64,000 nt of DNA, taken from Burkholderia contaminans (lineage in GTDB: Bacteria > Pseudomonadota > Gammaproteobacteria > Burkholderiales > Burkholderiaceae). The notes beneath the pieces are model-generated. The model was not told where the DNA came from, searched no databases, and saw only the letters and a list, made by a program, of their open reading frames with translations. Both the position numbers and the translations under genes were made by a program. Where the stretch lies: contig NZ_CP090641.1 in NCBI RefSeq assembly GCF_029633825.1, forward strand, positions 1,364,001-1,428,000, given 5' to 3'. Of the stretch, positions 18,610-27,260 are shown one piece after another (positions within the stretch are counted from its first letter, which is position 1; the number at the start of each line of letters is the position of its first letter).

Positions 18610-21600
18610 TCAAGCATCCGAAGCCGGCACGCCCGCAGCCGGTACGCGCTGGGACGGCACACCGTAGCCGGCCGAGTCCTTCCCGGCGACGTGAATCTTG
18701 CCGCCCGCGAGCGTGCGCAGCACGACGTAGAACACCGGCGTCAGCATCAGCCCGAACAGCGTCACGCCGAGCATCCCGAAGAACACCGCGACCCCCATCG
18801 CATGGCGCATTTCCGAACCGGCACCCGTCGACGTGACGAGCGGCACCACACCCATGATGAAGGCGATCGACGTCATCAGGATCGGGCGCAGCCGCAGCCG
18901 GCTCGCCTCGATCGCGGCCTCGAGCGGCGTCCTGCCGTCATGCTCCAGTTCGCGTGCGAACTCGACGATCAGGATCGCGTTCTTCGCCGACAGCCCCACC
19001 AGCACCATCAAGCCGATCTGCGTGAAGATGTTGTTGTCGCCCTGCGTGAGCCACACGCCCGTGAGCGCCGACAGAATGCTCATCGGCACGATCAGGATCA
19101 CCGCGAGCGGCAGCGTCAGGCTTTCATACAGCGCCGCGAGCACGAGGAACACGAGCAGCACGCTGATCGGGAACACGTACATCGCCGAATCGCCCGCAAG
19201 AATCTGCTGGTACGTGAGGTCGGTCCATTCGAACCGCACGCCGCGCGGCAGCGTTTCATGCGCGATGCGCTCGATCGCGGCCTGCGCCTGGCCCGACGAG
19301 AAGCCCGGCGCCGGGCCGCCGTTGATGTCGGCCGCCGTGTAGCCGTTGTAGCGCACGACCATTTCAGGGCCGAACGTGGGCGTCACCGTCACCAGCGACG
19401 ACAGGGGCACCATCTCGCCACGGTCGTTGCGGGTCTTCAACTGCAGGATGTCGTCCGCGCGCTGGCGGAACGGTGCATCGGCCTGCACGCGCACCTGGTA
19501 CACACGGCCGAAGCGGTTGAAGTCGTTCACGTACAGCGAGCCGAGATACACCTGCATCGTGTTGAACACGTCGGTCACCGGCACGCCGAGCTGCTTCGCC
19601 TTCACGCGATCGAGATCGACGTTGAGCTGCGGCACGTTGATCTGGTAGCTCGTGAACAACGGGCCAAGCTCAGGCGCCTGCTGCGCGCGCTTGATGAAGT
19701 CGTTGGTCGCATCCGCGAGCCGCGCATAGCCGACCGCGCCGCGGTCTTCCACCTGCATCTTGAACCCGCCCAGCGTACCGAGGCCCAGCACCGGCGGCGG
19801 CGGGAACACCGCGACGAACGAGTCCTTCATCGCGCCGTACTTCTGGTTCAGCGCACCCGCGATCGCGCCGGCCGACAGCGCCTTGCCGTGCCGCTCCGAG
19901 AAGGGCTTCAGCGTGACGAACACGATGCCCGCACTCGAGCTGTTCGTGAAGCCGTTCACCGACAGCCCCGGGAACGCCACCGCGCTCTCGACGCCCGGCT
20001 GCTTCAGCGCGATCGAGCCCATGTCGCGAATCACCTTCTCGGTGCGGTCGAGCGATGCACCGTTCGGCAGCTGCGCGAACGCGATCAGGTATTCCTTGTC
20101 CTGCGCGGGCACGAAGCCACCCGGCACGACCTTCGACACGAGCACGGTCGCGCCCACCAGCACGAGGTACACGCCGAGCATCAGCGTCTTGCGCGACAGC
20201 ACGCCGCGCACGCCGCGGCCGTAGTTCTCCGCGCCGCGATGGAACACCTTGTTGAAGCCGCGGAAGAAGCCGCCGAGCACGCGGTTCATCACGCGCGTGA
20301 GCCAGTCTTCCTTGTCGCCATGGCCCTTCAGCAGGATCGCGGACAGCGCCGGCGACAACGTCAGCGAGTTGAACGCCGAGATCACCGTCGAGATCGCGAT
20401 GGTCATCGCGAACTGCTTGTAGAACTGGCCGGTCAGGCCCGACATGAACGCGAGCGGCACGAACACGGCGACGAGCGTCAGCGCGATCGCGATGATCGGC
20501 CCGCTCACTTCCTGCATCGCCTTGTAGGTCGCCGCCCGTGCGTTCATCCCGCTCTCGATGTTCCGCTCGACGTTCTCGACCACCACGATCGCATCGTCGA
20601 CCACGATCCCGATCGCGAGCACCATCCCGAACAATGACAACGCGTTGATCGAATACCCGAACGCGAGCAGCAGCGAGAACGTGCCGATGATCGACACCGG
20701 CACCGCGATCAGCGGAATCAGCGACGCGCGCCAGGTCTGCAGGAACACGATCACGACGATCACGACCAGCGCGATCGCTTCGAGCAGCGTGTGCACGACG
20801 GCCTTGATCGACGAACGCACGAACTGCGTCGGGTCATAGACGATCTTGTAGTCGACGCCAGCGGGCATGTCCTGCTTCAGCTCAGCCATCGTCTTGCGCA
20901 CTTCGTCCGAGATCTGCAGCGAGTTTGCGCCCGGCGACTGGTTGATCGCCATCGCGACGGCCGGCTTGTTGTCGAGCAGCGAGCGCAGCCCGTATTCGGA
21001 CGCGTCGAGCTGGATCCGCGCGATATCGCGCAGGTGCGTGACGCCGCCGTCCGGCGTCGTCTTCACGACGATGTCGCCGAACTCGTCTTCCGTTTGCAAG
21101 CGGCCGCGCGCGTTCACCGACAGCTGCAGCGGGGTGCCCGGCAGCGACGGCGATGCGCCGATCACGCCGGCCGCGACCTGCACGTTCTGTTCGCGGATCG
21201 CCTGCACGACGTCCTCGGCCGACAGCCCGCGCTGCGCGACCTTCTGCGGATCGAGCCACACGCGCATCGCGTAGTCGCCCGAACCCCACAGCTGCACCTG
21301 GCCGACGCCCTGGATCCGCGACAGGCGATCCTTCACGTTGATCAGCGCGTAGTTGCGCAGGTAGGTCATGTCGTAGCGGTTGTCCGGCGAGATCAGGTGG
21401 ACCACCATCGTCAGCGTCGGCGAGCTCTTCACCGTCGTGATGCCGAGCCGCTGCACGTCTTCCGGCAGGCGCGGCAGCGCCTGGTTCACGCGGTTCTGCA
21501 CGAGCTGCGTGGCCTTGTCCGGATCGGTGCCGAGCTTGAACGTGACGGTGATCGTCATGTTGCCGTCGCTGTTCGCCTGCGACTGCATGTACAGCATGTC

Positions 21601-21825
21601 CTCGACGCCGTTGATCTGCTCCTCGAGCGGCGACGCGACCGTCTCGGCGATCACTTTCGGGTTCGCACCCGGGTACTGCGCCTTCACGATCACGGAAGGC
21701 GGCACGACTTCCGGATACTCGGAGATCGGCAGCAGGAACATCGCGATCACCCCGCCGAGCAGGATGATCACCGATAGGACTCCTGCAAAGATCGGCCGGT
21801 CGATAAAGAATTTTGAAATGTTCAT
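18610..21825 (-). CDS. ceoB: RND multidrug efflux inner-membrane pump (CeoB/BpeF-like)
   Basis: 1071-residue HAE1-family proton-driven antiporter. It starts MNISKFFIDRPIFAGVLSVI, as RND pumps do, and has two sets of six TM helices separated by large periplasmic loops. The proton-relay acidic pair is visible in GIVVDDAIVVVENVERN. The C-terminal half repeats the layout (NAILIVEFARELEHDG). It pumps drugs from periplasm or membrane into the OpcM channel through the CeoA adaptor. CeoAB-OpcM/BpeEF-OprC systems export chloramphenicol, trimethoprim and fluoroquinolones and respond to salicylate; that profile is family knowledge, not shown by this sequence. Confidence 0.93.
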   Translation of the reverse strand: MNISKFFIDRPIFAGVLSVIILLGGVIAMFLLPISEYPEVVPPSVIVKAQYPGANPKVIAETVASPLEEQINGVEDMLYMQSQANSDGNMTITVTFKLGTDPDKATQLVQNRVNQALPRLPEDVQRLGITTVKSSPTLTMVVHLISPDNRYDMTYLRNYALINVKDRLSRIQGVGQVQLWGSGDYAMRVWLDPQKVAQRGLSAEDVVQAIREQNVQVAAGVIGASPSLPGTPLQLSVNARGRLQTEDEFGDIVVKTTPDGGVTHLRDIARIQLDASEYGLRSLLDNKPAVAMAINQSPGANSLQISDEVRKTMAELKQDMPAGVDYKIVYDPTQFVRSSIKAVVHTLLEAIALVVIVVIVFLQTWRASLIPLIAVPVSIIGTFSLLLAFGYSINALSLFGMVLAIGIVVDDAIVVVENVERNIESGMNARAATYKAMQEVSGPIIAIALTLVAVFVPLAFMSGLTGQFYKQFAMTIAISTVISAFNSLTLSPALSAILLKGHGDKEDWLTRVMNRVLGGFFRGFNKVFHRGAENYGRGVRGVLSRKTLMLGVYLVLVGATVLVSKVVPGGFVPAQDKEYLIAFAQLPNGASLDRTEKVIRDMGSIALKQPGVESAVAFPGLSVNGFTNSSSAGIVFVTLKPFSERHGKALSAGAIAGALNQKYGAMKDSFVAVFPPPPVLGLGTLGGFKMQVEDRGAVGYARLADATNDFIKRAQQAPELGPLFTSYQINVPQLNVDLDRVKAKQLGVPVTDVFNTMQVYLGSLYVNDFNRFGRVYQVRVQADAPFRQRADDILQLKTRNDRGEMVPLSSLVTVTPTFGPEMVVRYNGYTAADINGGPAPGFSSGQAQAAIERIAHETLPRGVRFEWTDLTYQQILAGDSAMYVFPISVLLVFLVLAALYESLTLPLAVILIVPMSILSALTGVWLTQGDNNIFTQIGLMVLVGLSAKNAILIVEFARELEHDGRTPLEAAIEASRLRLRPILMTSIAFIMGVVPLVTSTGAGSEMRHAMGVAVFFGMLGVTLFGLMLTPVFYVVLRTLAGGKIHVAGKDSAGYGVPSQRVPAAGVPASDA

Positions 21826-21870
21826 GTGTGGCTCTGTCTGGTTGAACGCGGATACGAAGCGGCGAGCCGC

Positions 21871-23088
21871 TTACGAATCCGCCTTCGCCGGGGCGGCCGG
21901 CTTCGCGTTGCCCGCCAAAGGCGCGGACGGCGCGTCACCGCCCGTCATCGGGACCATGTGCGGCTTCACCTGTTCGCCGGGGCGCACGCGCTGCGTACCG
22001 TTCACGATCACGCGATCGCCGGCGGAGAGCCCGCTCACGATCACGCGCCGGTTGCCGTGCTGCATCCCCTGCTGCACTTCGCGGTACGACACGCGGCCTT
22101 GCTGGTCGACGACGAACACGAACTTCTTGTCCTGGTCGGTGTTGATCGCCGCGTCGTCGACGAGCAGTGCCTCGTGCGGCGCGCTGCCGCCCACCTTCAC
22201 GCGCGCGTAGAGGCCCGGGACGAGCGCGCCGTCGGCGTTGTCGAAGCGCGCGCGCACGCGGATCGTGCCGGACGACGTGTCGAGCCGGTTGTCGACCGAA
22301 TCGATCTCGCCGCTGCGCGAGTAGCCGGTTTCGTTCGCGAGGCCGAGCTCGACCGGCACCTTGCGGCCGTTGCGCGCGCCGTTGATGTATTGCAGGTAGG
22401 TCTGCTCGTCCGCGTCGAACGATGCGTAGATCGGCGACACCGACACCAGCGTCGTCAGCGGCGCGGCCGATGCGCCGGCCGACACGACGTTGCCGAGCGT
22501 GATTTCCGCACGCGACACGCGGCCCGACACGGGCGCGGTGATGCGCGTATAGCCGAGGTTGATGCGCGCCGTTTCCAGCGCGGCTTCGGCGGCTTTCAGG
22601 TTCGCCGTCGCCTCGCGGGCCGCATTCTGCTTCTCGTCGTAGTCGCGCTTCGCGATCGCGTTGTCGCCGATCAGCCGCTGCGCGCGCTGCCAGTCGGTCT
22701 GCGCGTAGCCGTTGCGCGCCTGCGCGGCCGCGAGCTGCGCGGCCGCACGGTCGGTTTCGGCCTGGTACGGGCGCGGATCGATCACGAACAGCACGTCGCC
22801 CTTCTTCACGAGCGCGCCGTCCTTGAAGTTCACCGCGACGATCGTGCCCGACACCTGCGGGCGCACGTCGACTTTCTCGACCGCTTCGAGGCGGCCCGAA
22901 TAACTCTGCCAGTCGGTCACGGTCTGCGGCACGACGGTCGCGACGTCGACTTCGGGCAGCGGTGCGGCTGCTTTCTCGGGCGCGTTTGCGTTCACGCGCA
23001 TCGCGCCGAATGTTCCGAGGCCGACGACGGCGAGCGTCACGATCGCCGCTGTCGCGATTCGGGAACGGGAGGTGCGTAGGATGGCCAT
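21871..23088 (-). CDS. ceoA: RND periplasmic adaptor subunit (CeoA/BpeE-like)
   Basis: 405-residue membrane-fusion protein linking pump and channel. An N-terminal hydrophobic anchor (IATAAIVTLAVVGLGTFGAM) is followed by the lipoyl half-motif YSGRLEAVEKVDVRPQVSGTI, an alpha-hairpin with DWQRAQRLIGDNAIAKRDYDE, the second lipoyl half (LGYTRITAPVSGRVSRAEI) and beta-barrel domains. The first in-context ATG (23088) has GGAGA upstream. It lies 45 bp before ceoB and 32 bp after llpE. Confidence 0.92.
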   Translation of the reverse strand: MAILRTSRSRIATAAIVTLAVVGLGTFGAMRVNANAPEKAAAPLPEVDVATVVPQTVTDWQSYSGRLEAVEKVDVRPQVSGTIVAVNFKDGALVKKGDVLFVIDPRPYQAETDRAAAQLAAAQARNGYAQTDWQRAQRLIGDNAIAKRDYDEKQNAAREATANLKAAEAALETARINLGYTRITAPVSGRVSRAEITLGNVVSAGASAAPLTTLVSVSPIYASFDADEQTYLQYINGARNGRKVPVELGLANETGYSRSGEIDSVDNRLDTSSGTIRVRARFDNADGALVPGLYARVKVGGSAPHEALLVDDAAINTDQDKKFVFVVDQQGRVSYREVQQGMQHGNRRVIVSGLSAGDRVIVNGTQRVRPGEQVKPHMVPMTGGDAPSAPLAGNAKPAAPAKADS

Positions 23089-23120
23089 GTGGATCTCCAG
23101 TAAACGTGGATTGGTTTTGG

Positions 23121-23981
23121 TTATTCGGAACGGTTCGGCTGGCGCGCCTGGAAGCGGCACTGGAAGAAGCGCACGGCTTCCTCGAAGGCGGCTTCGTGCG
23201 TCGCGAGCGCGGCGTGCGTGATGTCCGGATAGCGGATCACCTGCGTGAGCACGCCCGACGAGATCAGGCAGCCCGCATATTTCTCCGCCTCGACGTGCAG
23301 CACGTCGTTCTGCGCGGTGACGACGAGCGTCGGCGGCAGCCCCGCGAGGCGCACCGATTCGAGCGGCGCCGCGTACGGGTGCATGCGTTGCGCGGCCTGC
23401 GGCAGATACGCGCGATAACAGGCCGCGCATTCGCGCGGGGTGATGTCGGAGGCGAGGCGATCGGCGTCGCCGATGCGCGTCATGCTGGGGTCGAGCATCG
23501 GCCCGAACAGCGCTTGCGCGACGATCTGCACTTCGCCGCGATCGCGCGCGATGAACGCGAGGCAGTTCGCGAGCTGGCCGCCCGCGTCATGCCCCGCGAC
23601 GCCGATCTTCTTCGGGTTGCCGCCGAACGCACGGGCGCGCGTCGCGGCCCACACGGCGGCGCGATACGCATCCTCCGGCGCGGCCGGAAAGGGAAAGGCC
23701 GGTGCGAGCGAATAATCGACCGACACTACGAGCGCTGGTAAGCGTTCTGCTAAAAAACGCGCGGCGAAATCGGCGTCTTCGAGCGAACCGCGCACGAAGC
23801 CGCCGCCGTGGAAATAAAGCACTACTGGCAACCCGGTCTTGTCCGGGCGGCGGTAGAGGCGCAGCACGATGTCCTGCGCGTAGCCGGGAATTTCGACTTC
23901 GGCGACCGTCAGCGCCGCGCCTGCCGTGGCTTGCACGGGCAACGCGGCCTTCAGGAATTTGCTGAATTCAGAAGCGTCCAT
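23121..23981 (-). CDS. llpE: LlpE, lipase-like alpha/beta hydrolase of the efflux operon, with Asp in place of the nucleophile Ser
   Basis: 286 residues of the hormone-sensitive-lipase-like fold: oxyanion motif HGGG (58-61), predicted acid Asp226 (NDVLHVEAEKY) and His256 (ITHAAL). The nucleophile elbow, normally GDSAGG, reads GHDAGG, so position 132 is Asp. The codon is GAC, so a simple Ser reading is not possible. It may be catalytically dead as an esterase, or use Asp as some dehalogenases do. It is the first gene of the pump operon, matching llpE in B. cenocepacia ceo and B. pseudomallei bpeEF operons, where it is reported as co-transcribed. ATG 23981 is used; an adjacent GTG lies at 23984. 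Confidence 0.85.
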   Translation of the reverse strand: MDASEFSKFLKAALPVQATAGAALTVAEVEIPGYAQDIVLRLYRRPDKTGLPVVLYFHGGGFVRGSLEDADFAARFLAERLPALVVSVDYSLAPAFPFPAAPEDAYRAAVWAATRARAFGGNPKKIGVAGHDAGGQLANCLAFIARDRGEVQIVAQALFGPMLDPSMTRIGDADRLASDITPRECAACYRAYLPQAAQRMHPYAAPLESVRLAGLPPTLVVTAQNDVLHVEAEKYAGCLISSGVLTQVIRYPDITHAALATHEAAFEEAVRFFQCRFQARQPNRSE

Positions 23982-24046
23982 GACGATGCAGCATCCATTT
24001 CGAGATGGAACGAATTCTGGGTCCGGCAGACATTGGGATAAATGCC

Positions 24047-24118
24047 TATAATCCGGCAACACAATTCAACGCCCCCGAACAATCCGAGGCTGCGTTTACC
24101 CACGAGGTAGCGCAGCCT
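24047..24118 (+). promoter_or_regulatory. ceoR leader: perfect -10 hexamer and stable hairpin
   Basis: TATAAT at 24047-24052 is a perfect -10 hexamer facing ceoR, though no good -35 lies 17 bp upstream. A hairpin follows at 24087-24118: AGGCTGCG pairs with CGCAGCCT, extended by TACC/GGTA, and then TTCTTGTT. It sits between the putative promoter and the gene, so it could act as an attenuator or as a dyad operator for the divergent ceoR/llpE pair. Confidence 0.4.
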
Positions 24119-24155
24119 TCTTGTTCCGGAGGCTCATTAGATTGCGGAGGTTGTG

Positions 24156-25160
24156 ATGGACCGGCTTCAGGCCATGCAGGTGTTTACTCGCGTCGTCGAT
24201 ACAAGCAGCTTCACCAAGGCGGCAGAAACGCTCAGCTTGCCGCGAGCGTCCGTCACGACGATCATCCAGAATCTCGAAGCGTTCCTCGGTGTGCGGCTGA
24301 TGCACCGGACCACCCGCCGGCTGTCGCTCACGCCGGACGGCGCCGCGTACTACGAACGATGCGTGCGGATCCTCGCGGACGTCGAGGAAACCGAGGCAAG
24401 CTTCCAGGCAAACAACCGGAAGCCGCACGGAAAGTTGCGTATCGACATGCCGGGTTCGATCGGGCGGCTGCTCGTAATTCCGTCGCTGTGCGAATTCCAT
24501 ACGCGCTATCCGGACATCGACCTGCAACTCGGCCTGTCCGACCGGCCGGTCGACCTGCTGCAGGAAGGGGTCGACTGCGTGATCCGCGTCGGCGCGCTGC
24601 AGGACTCGTCGCTCGTCGCGCGCCGGGTCGGCCTGTTCGAATGCGTGACGGTCGCGTCGCCCGACTATCTCGAGCGCCACGGCGAGCCGCAGACGATCGA
24701 CGACCTGAACCAGCACAAGGCCGTCAACTACTTCTCGAGCCGCACCGGCCGCACGATCGACTGGACGTTCCTGACCGACGGCAAGGAAGTCGAGATGAAG
24801 ATGGAAGGCATCGTGTCGGTCAACGACGCGGATGCGTACGTGACCTGCGGGATCGAAGGCTTCGGGCTGATCCAGCCGCCGCTCTTCATGGTGCTGCCGC
24901 ATCTGCGCGAGGGCCGGCTCAAGGAAGTGCTGCCGGGCGTCAAGCCGCTGCCGATGCCGATCTCGGTCGTGTATCCGCACAGCCGCCATCTGTCACCGAA
25001 AGTGCGCGTGTTCGTCGACTGGATCGCCGAGGTGTTCGACCGCTGCCCGCTGCTGAGCGGCAAGGGCAGCCTCGACGCGACGTGCAGCAAGCGCACGTTC
25101 GAGGAAGCCGAACGCGCGCCGGCGCTCGACACGCCGGTCATCAACGAGTGGGTCGCATAA
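24156..25160 (+). CDS. ceoR: LysR-family regulator of the RND pump (CeoR/BpeT-like)
   Basis: 334 residues. The HTH is in MQVFTRVVDTSSFTKAAETLSLPRASVTTIIQNLEAFLG and the effector domain contains the usual QLGLSDRPVDLLQEGVDCVIRVG segment. GCGGAGG lies 5 bp before the ATG at 24156. It is divergent from llpE-ceoA-ceoB-opcM with a 174-bp shared region, the arrangement of ceoR/bpeT, which activate the pump in response to salicylate and drugs. The ligand cannot be read from the sequence. Mutations in this type of regulator are a known route to multidrug resistance; no obvious lesion is visible here. Confidence 0.88.
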   Translation: MDRLQAMQVFTRVVDTSSFTKAAETLSLPRASVTTIIQNLEAFLGVRLMHRTTRRLSLTPDGAAYYERCVRILADVEETEASFQANNRKPHGKLRIDMPGSIGRLLVIPSLCEFHTRYPDIDLQLGLSDRPVDLLQEGVDCVIRVGALQDSSLVARRVGLFECVTVASPDYLERHGEPQTIDDLNQHKAVNYFSSRTGRTIDWTFLTDGKEVEMKMEGIVSVNDADAYVTCGIEGFGLIQPPLFMVLPHLREGRLKEVLPGVKPLPMPISVVYPHSRHLSPKVRVFVDWIAEVFDRCPLLSGKGSLDATCSKRTFEEAERAPALDTPVINEWVA

Positions 25161-25186
25161 GCGCCTGAACTGAGCAACCGAACCGC

Positions 25187-25212
25187 ACACGCGGGCCGCC
25201 AGGCCCGCGTGT
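25187..25212 (+). terminator. hairpin after ceoR
   Basis: ACACGCGGGCC pairs perfectly with GGCCCGCGTGT over a GCCA loop, 27 bp after the ceoR stop. There is no T tract, so termination efficiency is uncertain. Confidence 0.6.
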
Positions 25213-25568
25213 CGCCCCGCCTCCGCGCCCCATTTCCCGCCCGGCGCACCCGATCCTTCCCGAATCCGCAGCAAACCTTTGTGCCACGCGACGCAATCGT
25301 CCGCGGGCATCGCCGCGCGCCGTCGTCGCTCCCGTGCGAGGCCCGCTGCAAGCGGGTTCGGGCGATTTCCGCATAACCCTGCCGGGTGTGCGGATGTCGA
25401 TTGTTCCACTGACACGACAATTCAATTCGCATCTGCCGCATTTATCGCGACGGAACAGATACCTAGAGTAAACCCTGTCGCGCACCTCGTTGCGCATCGA
25501 ACAGATCCCGCTTGATGGGACCGGAGTAAGCGCTCCAGCGCCAGCTCCGAAATTCCAGGAGTCTCGCC
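25213..25568. other. intergenic region, promoter of the DUF4148 gene
   Basis: No gene was found. The region around 25398-25423 reads TCGATTGT, then ACTGACACGACAAT, resembling part of the long palindrome at 50523-50557. The following 25420-25470 is more AT-rich and is probably the promoter of the DUF4148 gene. Confidence 0.4.
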
Positions 25569-25862
25569 ATGAACCGCCGCCATCTTCTCTCCGCCCTCGC
25601 CCTCACGCTCGCCGTGTCCGCACCGGCCTTCGCCGATTCCGGCACCCCGCACGCCGGCGACTACGGCAACACGTCGTGGTACTCGCAGCACAACGGCCCG
25701 CGCACGCGCGCCGAAGTGAGCGCGGAAGTCGAGCAAGCGCGCAAGGACGGCACGCTCGCGTACCTGCGCAAGGCGACTTCGTATCCGCAAGGGCTCGAAC
25801 TGGCGCAAGGCCCGTATCGCTCGATGCCGGAAAGCAACCAGCTCGCCGGCGGAGGCCGGTAA
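25569..25862 (+). CDS. DUF4148 domain-containing exported protein
   Basis: 97 residues. A signal peptide (MNRRHLLSALALTLAVSAPAFA) is followed by a short mature chain with the DUF4148 pattern TRAEVSAEVEQARKDGTLAYLRKATSYPQ. These small periplasmic proteins are abundant in Burkholderia and have no established function. CCAGGAG precedes the ATG. A GC-rich hairpin follows. Confidence 0.82.
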   Translation: MNRRHLLSALALTLAVSAPAFADSGTPHAGDYGNTSWYSQHNGPRTRAEVSAEVEQARKDGTLAYLRKATSYPQGLELAQGPYRSMPESNQLAGGGR

Positions 25863-25868
25863 ATGAGC

Positions 25869-25903
25869 AACGCCGCGCACCGGGTTGCCCCGCGCGCGGC
25901 GTT
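25869..25903 (+). terminator. hairpin terminator after the DUF4148 gene
   Basis: AACGCCGCG pairs with CGCGGCGTT across a 17-nt loop, followed by TCGAATC. It starts 7 bp after the stop codon. Confidence 0.6.
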
Positions 25904-25966
25904 TCGAATCATCCATCGACGACTCGCCGAGTCAGTCAGCTAGATAGTTAGTTGCAGGAGGACATG

Positions 25967-26056
25967 ATGAACGATCAACTCCCTTCGCCGCTCGATCACT
26001 GGGACGACACCACGCCGGTGTGGACGCCATTCCGTTCGGCCCCGCATTCGCACTGA
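25967..26056 (+). CDS. possible 29-residue small protein
   Basis: A short frame starting MNDQLPSPLDHWDDTTPVWT has an excellent ribosome site, AGGAGGA, four bases before the ATG. The peptide is acidic in the middle, ends SAPHSH and resembles nothing I recognise. It ends 40 bp before the duplicated permease fragment, so it may be the 5' remnant of a gene cut by the rearrangement rather than a true small protein. Confidence 0.35.
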   Translation: MNDQLPSPLDHWDDTTPVWTPFRSAPHSH

Positions 26057-26095
26057 TAGCCGGCCGAATCGGCCGAATCGTCACCCGGCCTTTAC

Positions 26096-26191
26096 CGGCG
26101 CGGCACCCCGTCACGCCATTCGCCCCAGTGCGTCACGATGTCCTGTACAAGCGGATTGCCCGCTCGATACAGGTTTTCGGTCGCCGGGGCG
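26096..26191 (-). pseudogene. duplicated 3' end of the purine nucleoside permease gene (left copy)
   Basis: These 96 bp match 28857-28952 with one mismatch (26110 G versus 28871 A). Read on the minus strand they encode the C-terminus of the NUP protein, from APATENLYRAG to GVPRR and an in-frame TAA stop, the same reading as the intact gene's end. No upstream part of the gene is present. Together the two copies bracket the PAAR cassette. The left copy may be the original gene end and the right copy a regenerated end, or the reverse. Confidence 0.9.
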
Positions 26192-26635
26192 TAGTTTCAT
26201 CTCGGTTGCCCGCGTATTCGGCGGGCAACCGGGATGTCCGTTGTCGAACACCGATCATGCGGGCCGCGATGGCAACGCAAAAGTCGTCTCGTCGACACGG
26301 TCGCTAACATTGGTCGCCGCGAATTCGGGAATCCGGTCCCGCCGTCCCTTGGTCAAGCGCTTGACCAACGCAGACTTGCGTAACAAGTGCCTCTCGCGAG
26401 CAGGCCCTATCGCCGGCAGCCGCGCCGGCCCTTGCCCACAGCTGTTCTGATCCTCTTCCCGACACGTCACGTCATACACGTGGGTTCGCCTTTACAACGC
26501 CAACGCGCCGTATCATCGCCTTCCCCTTTCACACTTTCCAACGATCGGTGTCGCGTCGTTCGCATTTCAGCGAGTTCTCCGCAAGCACCGAGTCCTTAGC
26601 ATGAGCGCTCCGGTCATACCCGAATGGAGACTCAT
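26192..26635. other. left part of the PAAR cassette, no clear gene, with two perfect dyads
   Basis: No coding frame with a ribosome site was seen. Directly inside the left repeat is a hairpin at 26203-26231 (CGGTTGCCCGC/GCGGGCAACCG, 7-nt loop). A 20-bp perfect palindrome, TTGGTCAAGCGCTTGACCAA, lies at 26349-26368 and has the central-CG symmetry of a repressor operator. The stretch before the PAAR gene (26480-26620) is probably its promoter. Confidence 0.5.
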
Positions 26636-27199
26636 ATGACTACGTCGGCTCATACCCGTGAAATGGATGGCGCAAGGCAACGCAAAGCCGTCGTGCGCAA
26701 TGGCGACCCAACCACGACGCGAGGGCATGTCATCGCCCACTCATCGACGATGTTCGACCACGGCAAACATATAGCGCTCAGCGAAGACCGCGCGTCATGC
26801 GGCATCTGCGAAGGTCATTTCAGCATTGTCGGGACGGGGAAGGGGATTTCCGAGGGCGGCCGCAACGCCGTAGTCGATGGCGATTCCGTGTCGTGCCCTT
26901 GCGGCAAGAACCGCGTGATGGCGGGAAGCGATTCGAGCATCTTCCTGGAACGACATTTGGCCTACAACCGAACTCCGCTCTCGTCCCGCGAGCCGTCTGC
27001 GCCCAATTCAGCGTACAACGAGCAGTTTCGGTTACTCGACCAATCGACAGGACATCCGTTGAAGAACGTCCGCTATCGAATCACATCCGATAGCGCGCCT
27101 GATTCCGTCATTACGGGGACGACCGATGTGGAAGGCCGCACGCAACGTGTCAGCCTCGCCAGCCACGGCAAACTCCATCTCGACATTGCCGCCAGATGA
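26636..27199 (+). CDS. PAAR-domain protein with C-terminal transthyretin-like extension
   Basis: 187 residues. Residues about 18-103 carry PAAR features: VVRNGDPTTTRGHVI, a Cys/His set (C55, C58, H61, C87, C89) and GKGISEGGRNAVVDGDSVSC. PAAR proteins cap the VgrG spike of type VI secretion systems and carry effectors. Residues about 130-187 (FRLLDQSTGHPLKNVRYRI ... GTTDVEGRTQRVSL) look like a transthyretin/Ig-like beta domain, a known adaptor type on spike proteins. GGAGA lies 5 bp before ATG 26636. No vgrG is nearby, so it would depend on a secretion system elsewhere. It is followed by a metallopeptidase gene. Confidence 0.88.
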   Translation: MTTSAHTREMDGARQRKAVVRNGDPTTTRGHVIAHSSTMFDHGKHIALSEDRASCGICEGHFSIVGTGKGISEGGRNAVVDGDSVSCPCGKNRVMAGSDSSIFLERHLAYNRTPLSSREPSAPNSAYNEQFRLLDQSTGHPLKNVRYRITSDSAPDSVITGTTDVEGRTQRVSLASHGKLHLDIAAR

Positions 27200-27260
27200 A
27201 TACGCGTGCATTCCGGCACGCAACGCCGGGATGTGCGTTCCTTCCCTGTCAGGAAAGCCC

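Noticed and set aside
18538..20637. Plus-strand frame of about 700 codons opposite ceoB
   Set aside because: Low-complexity Arg/His/Asp text; the reverse strand is an intact RND pump.
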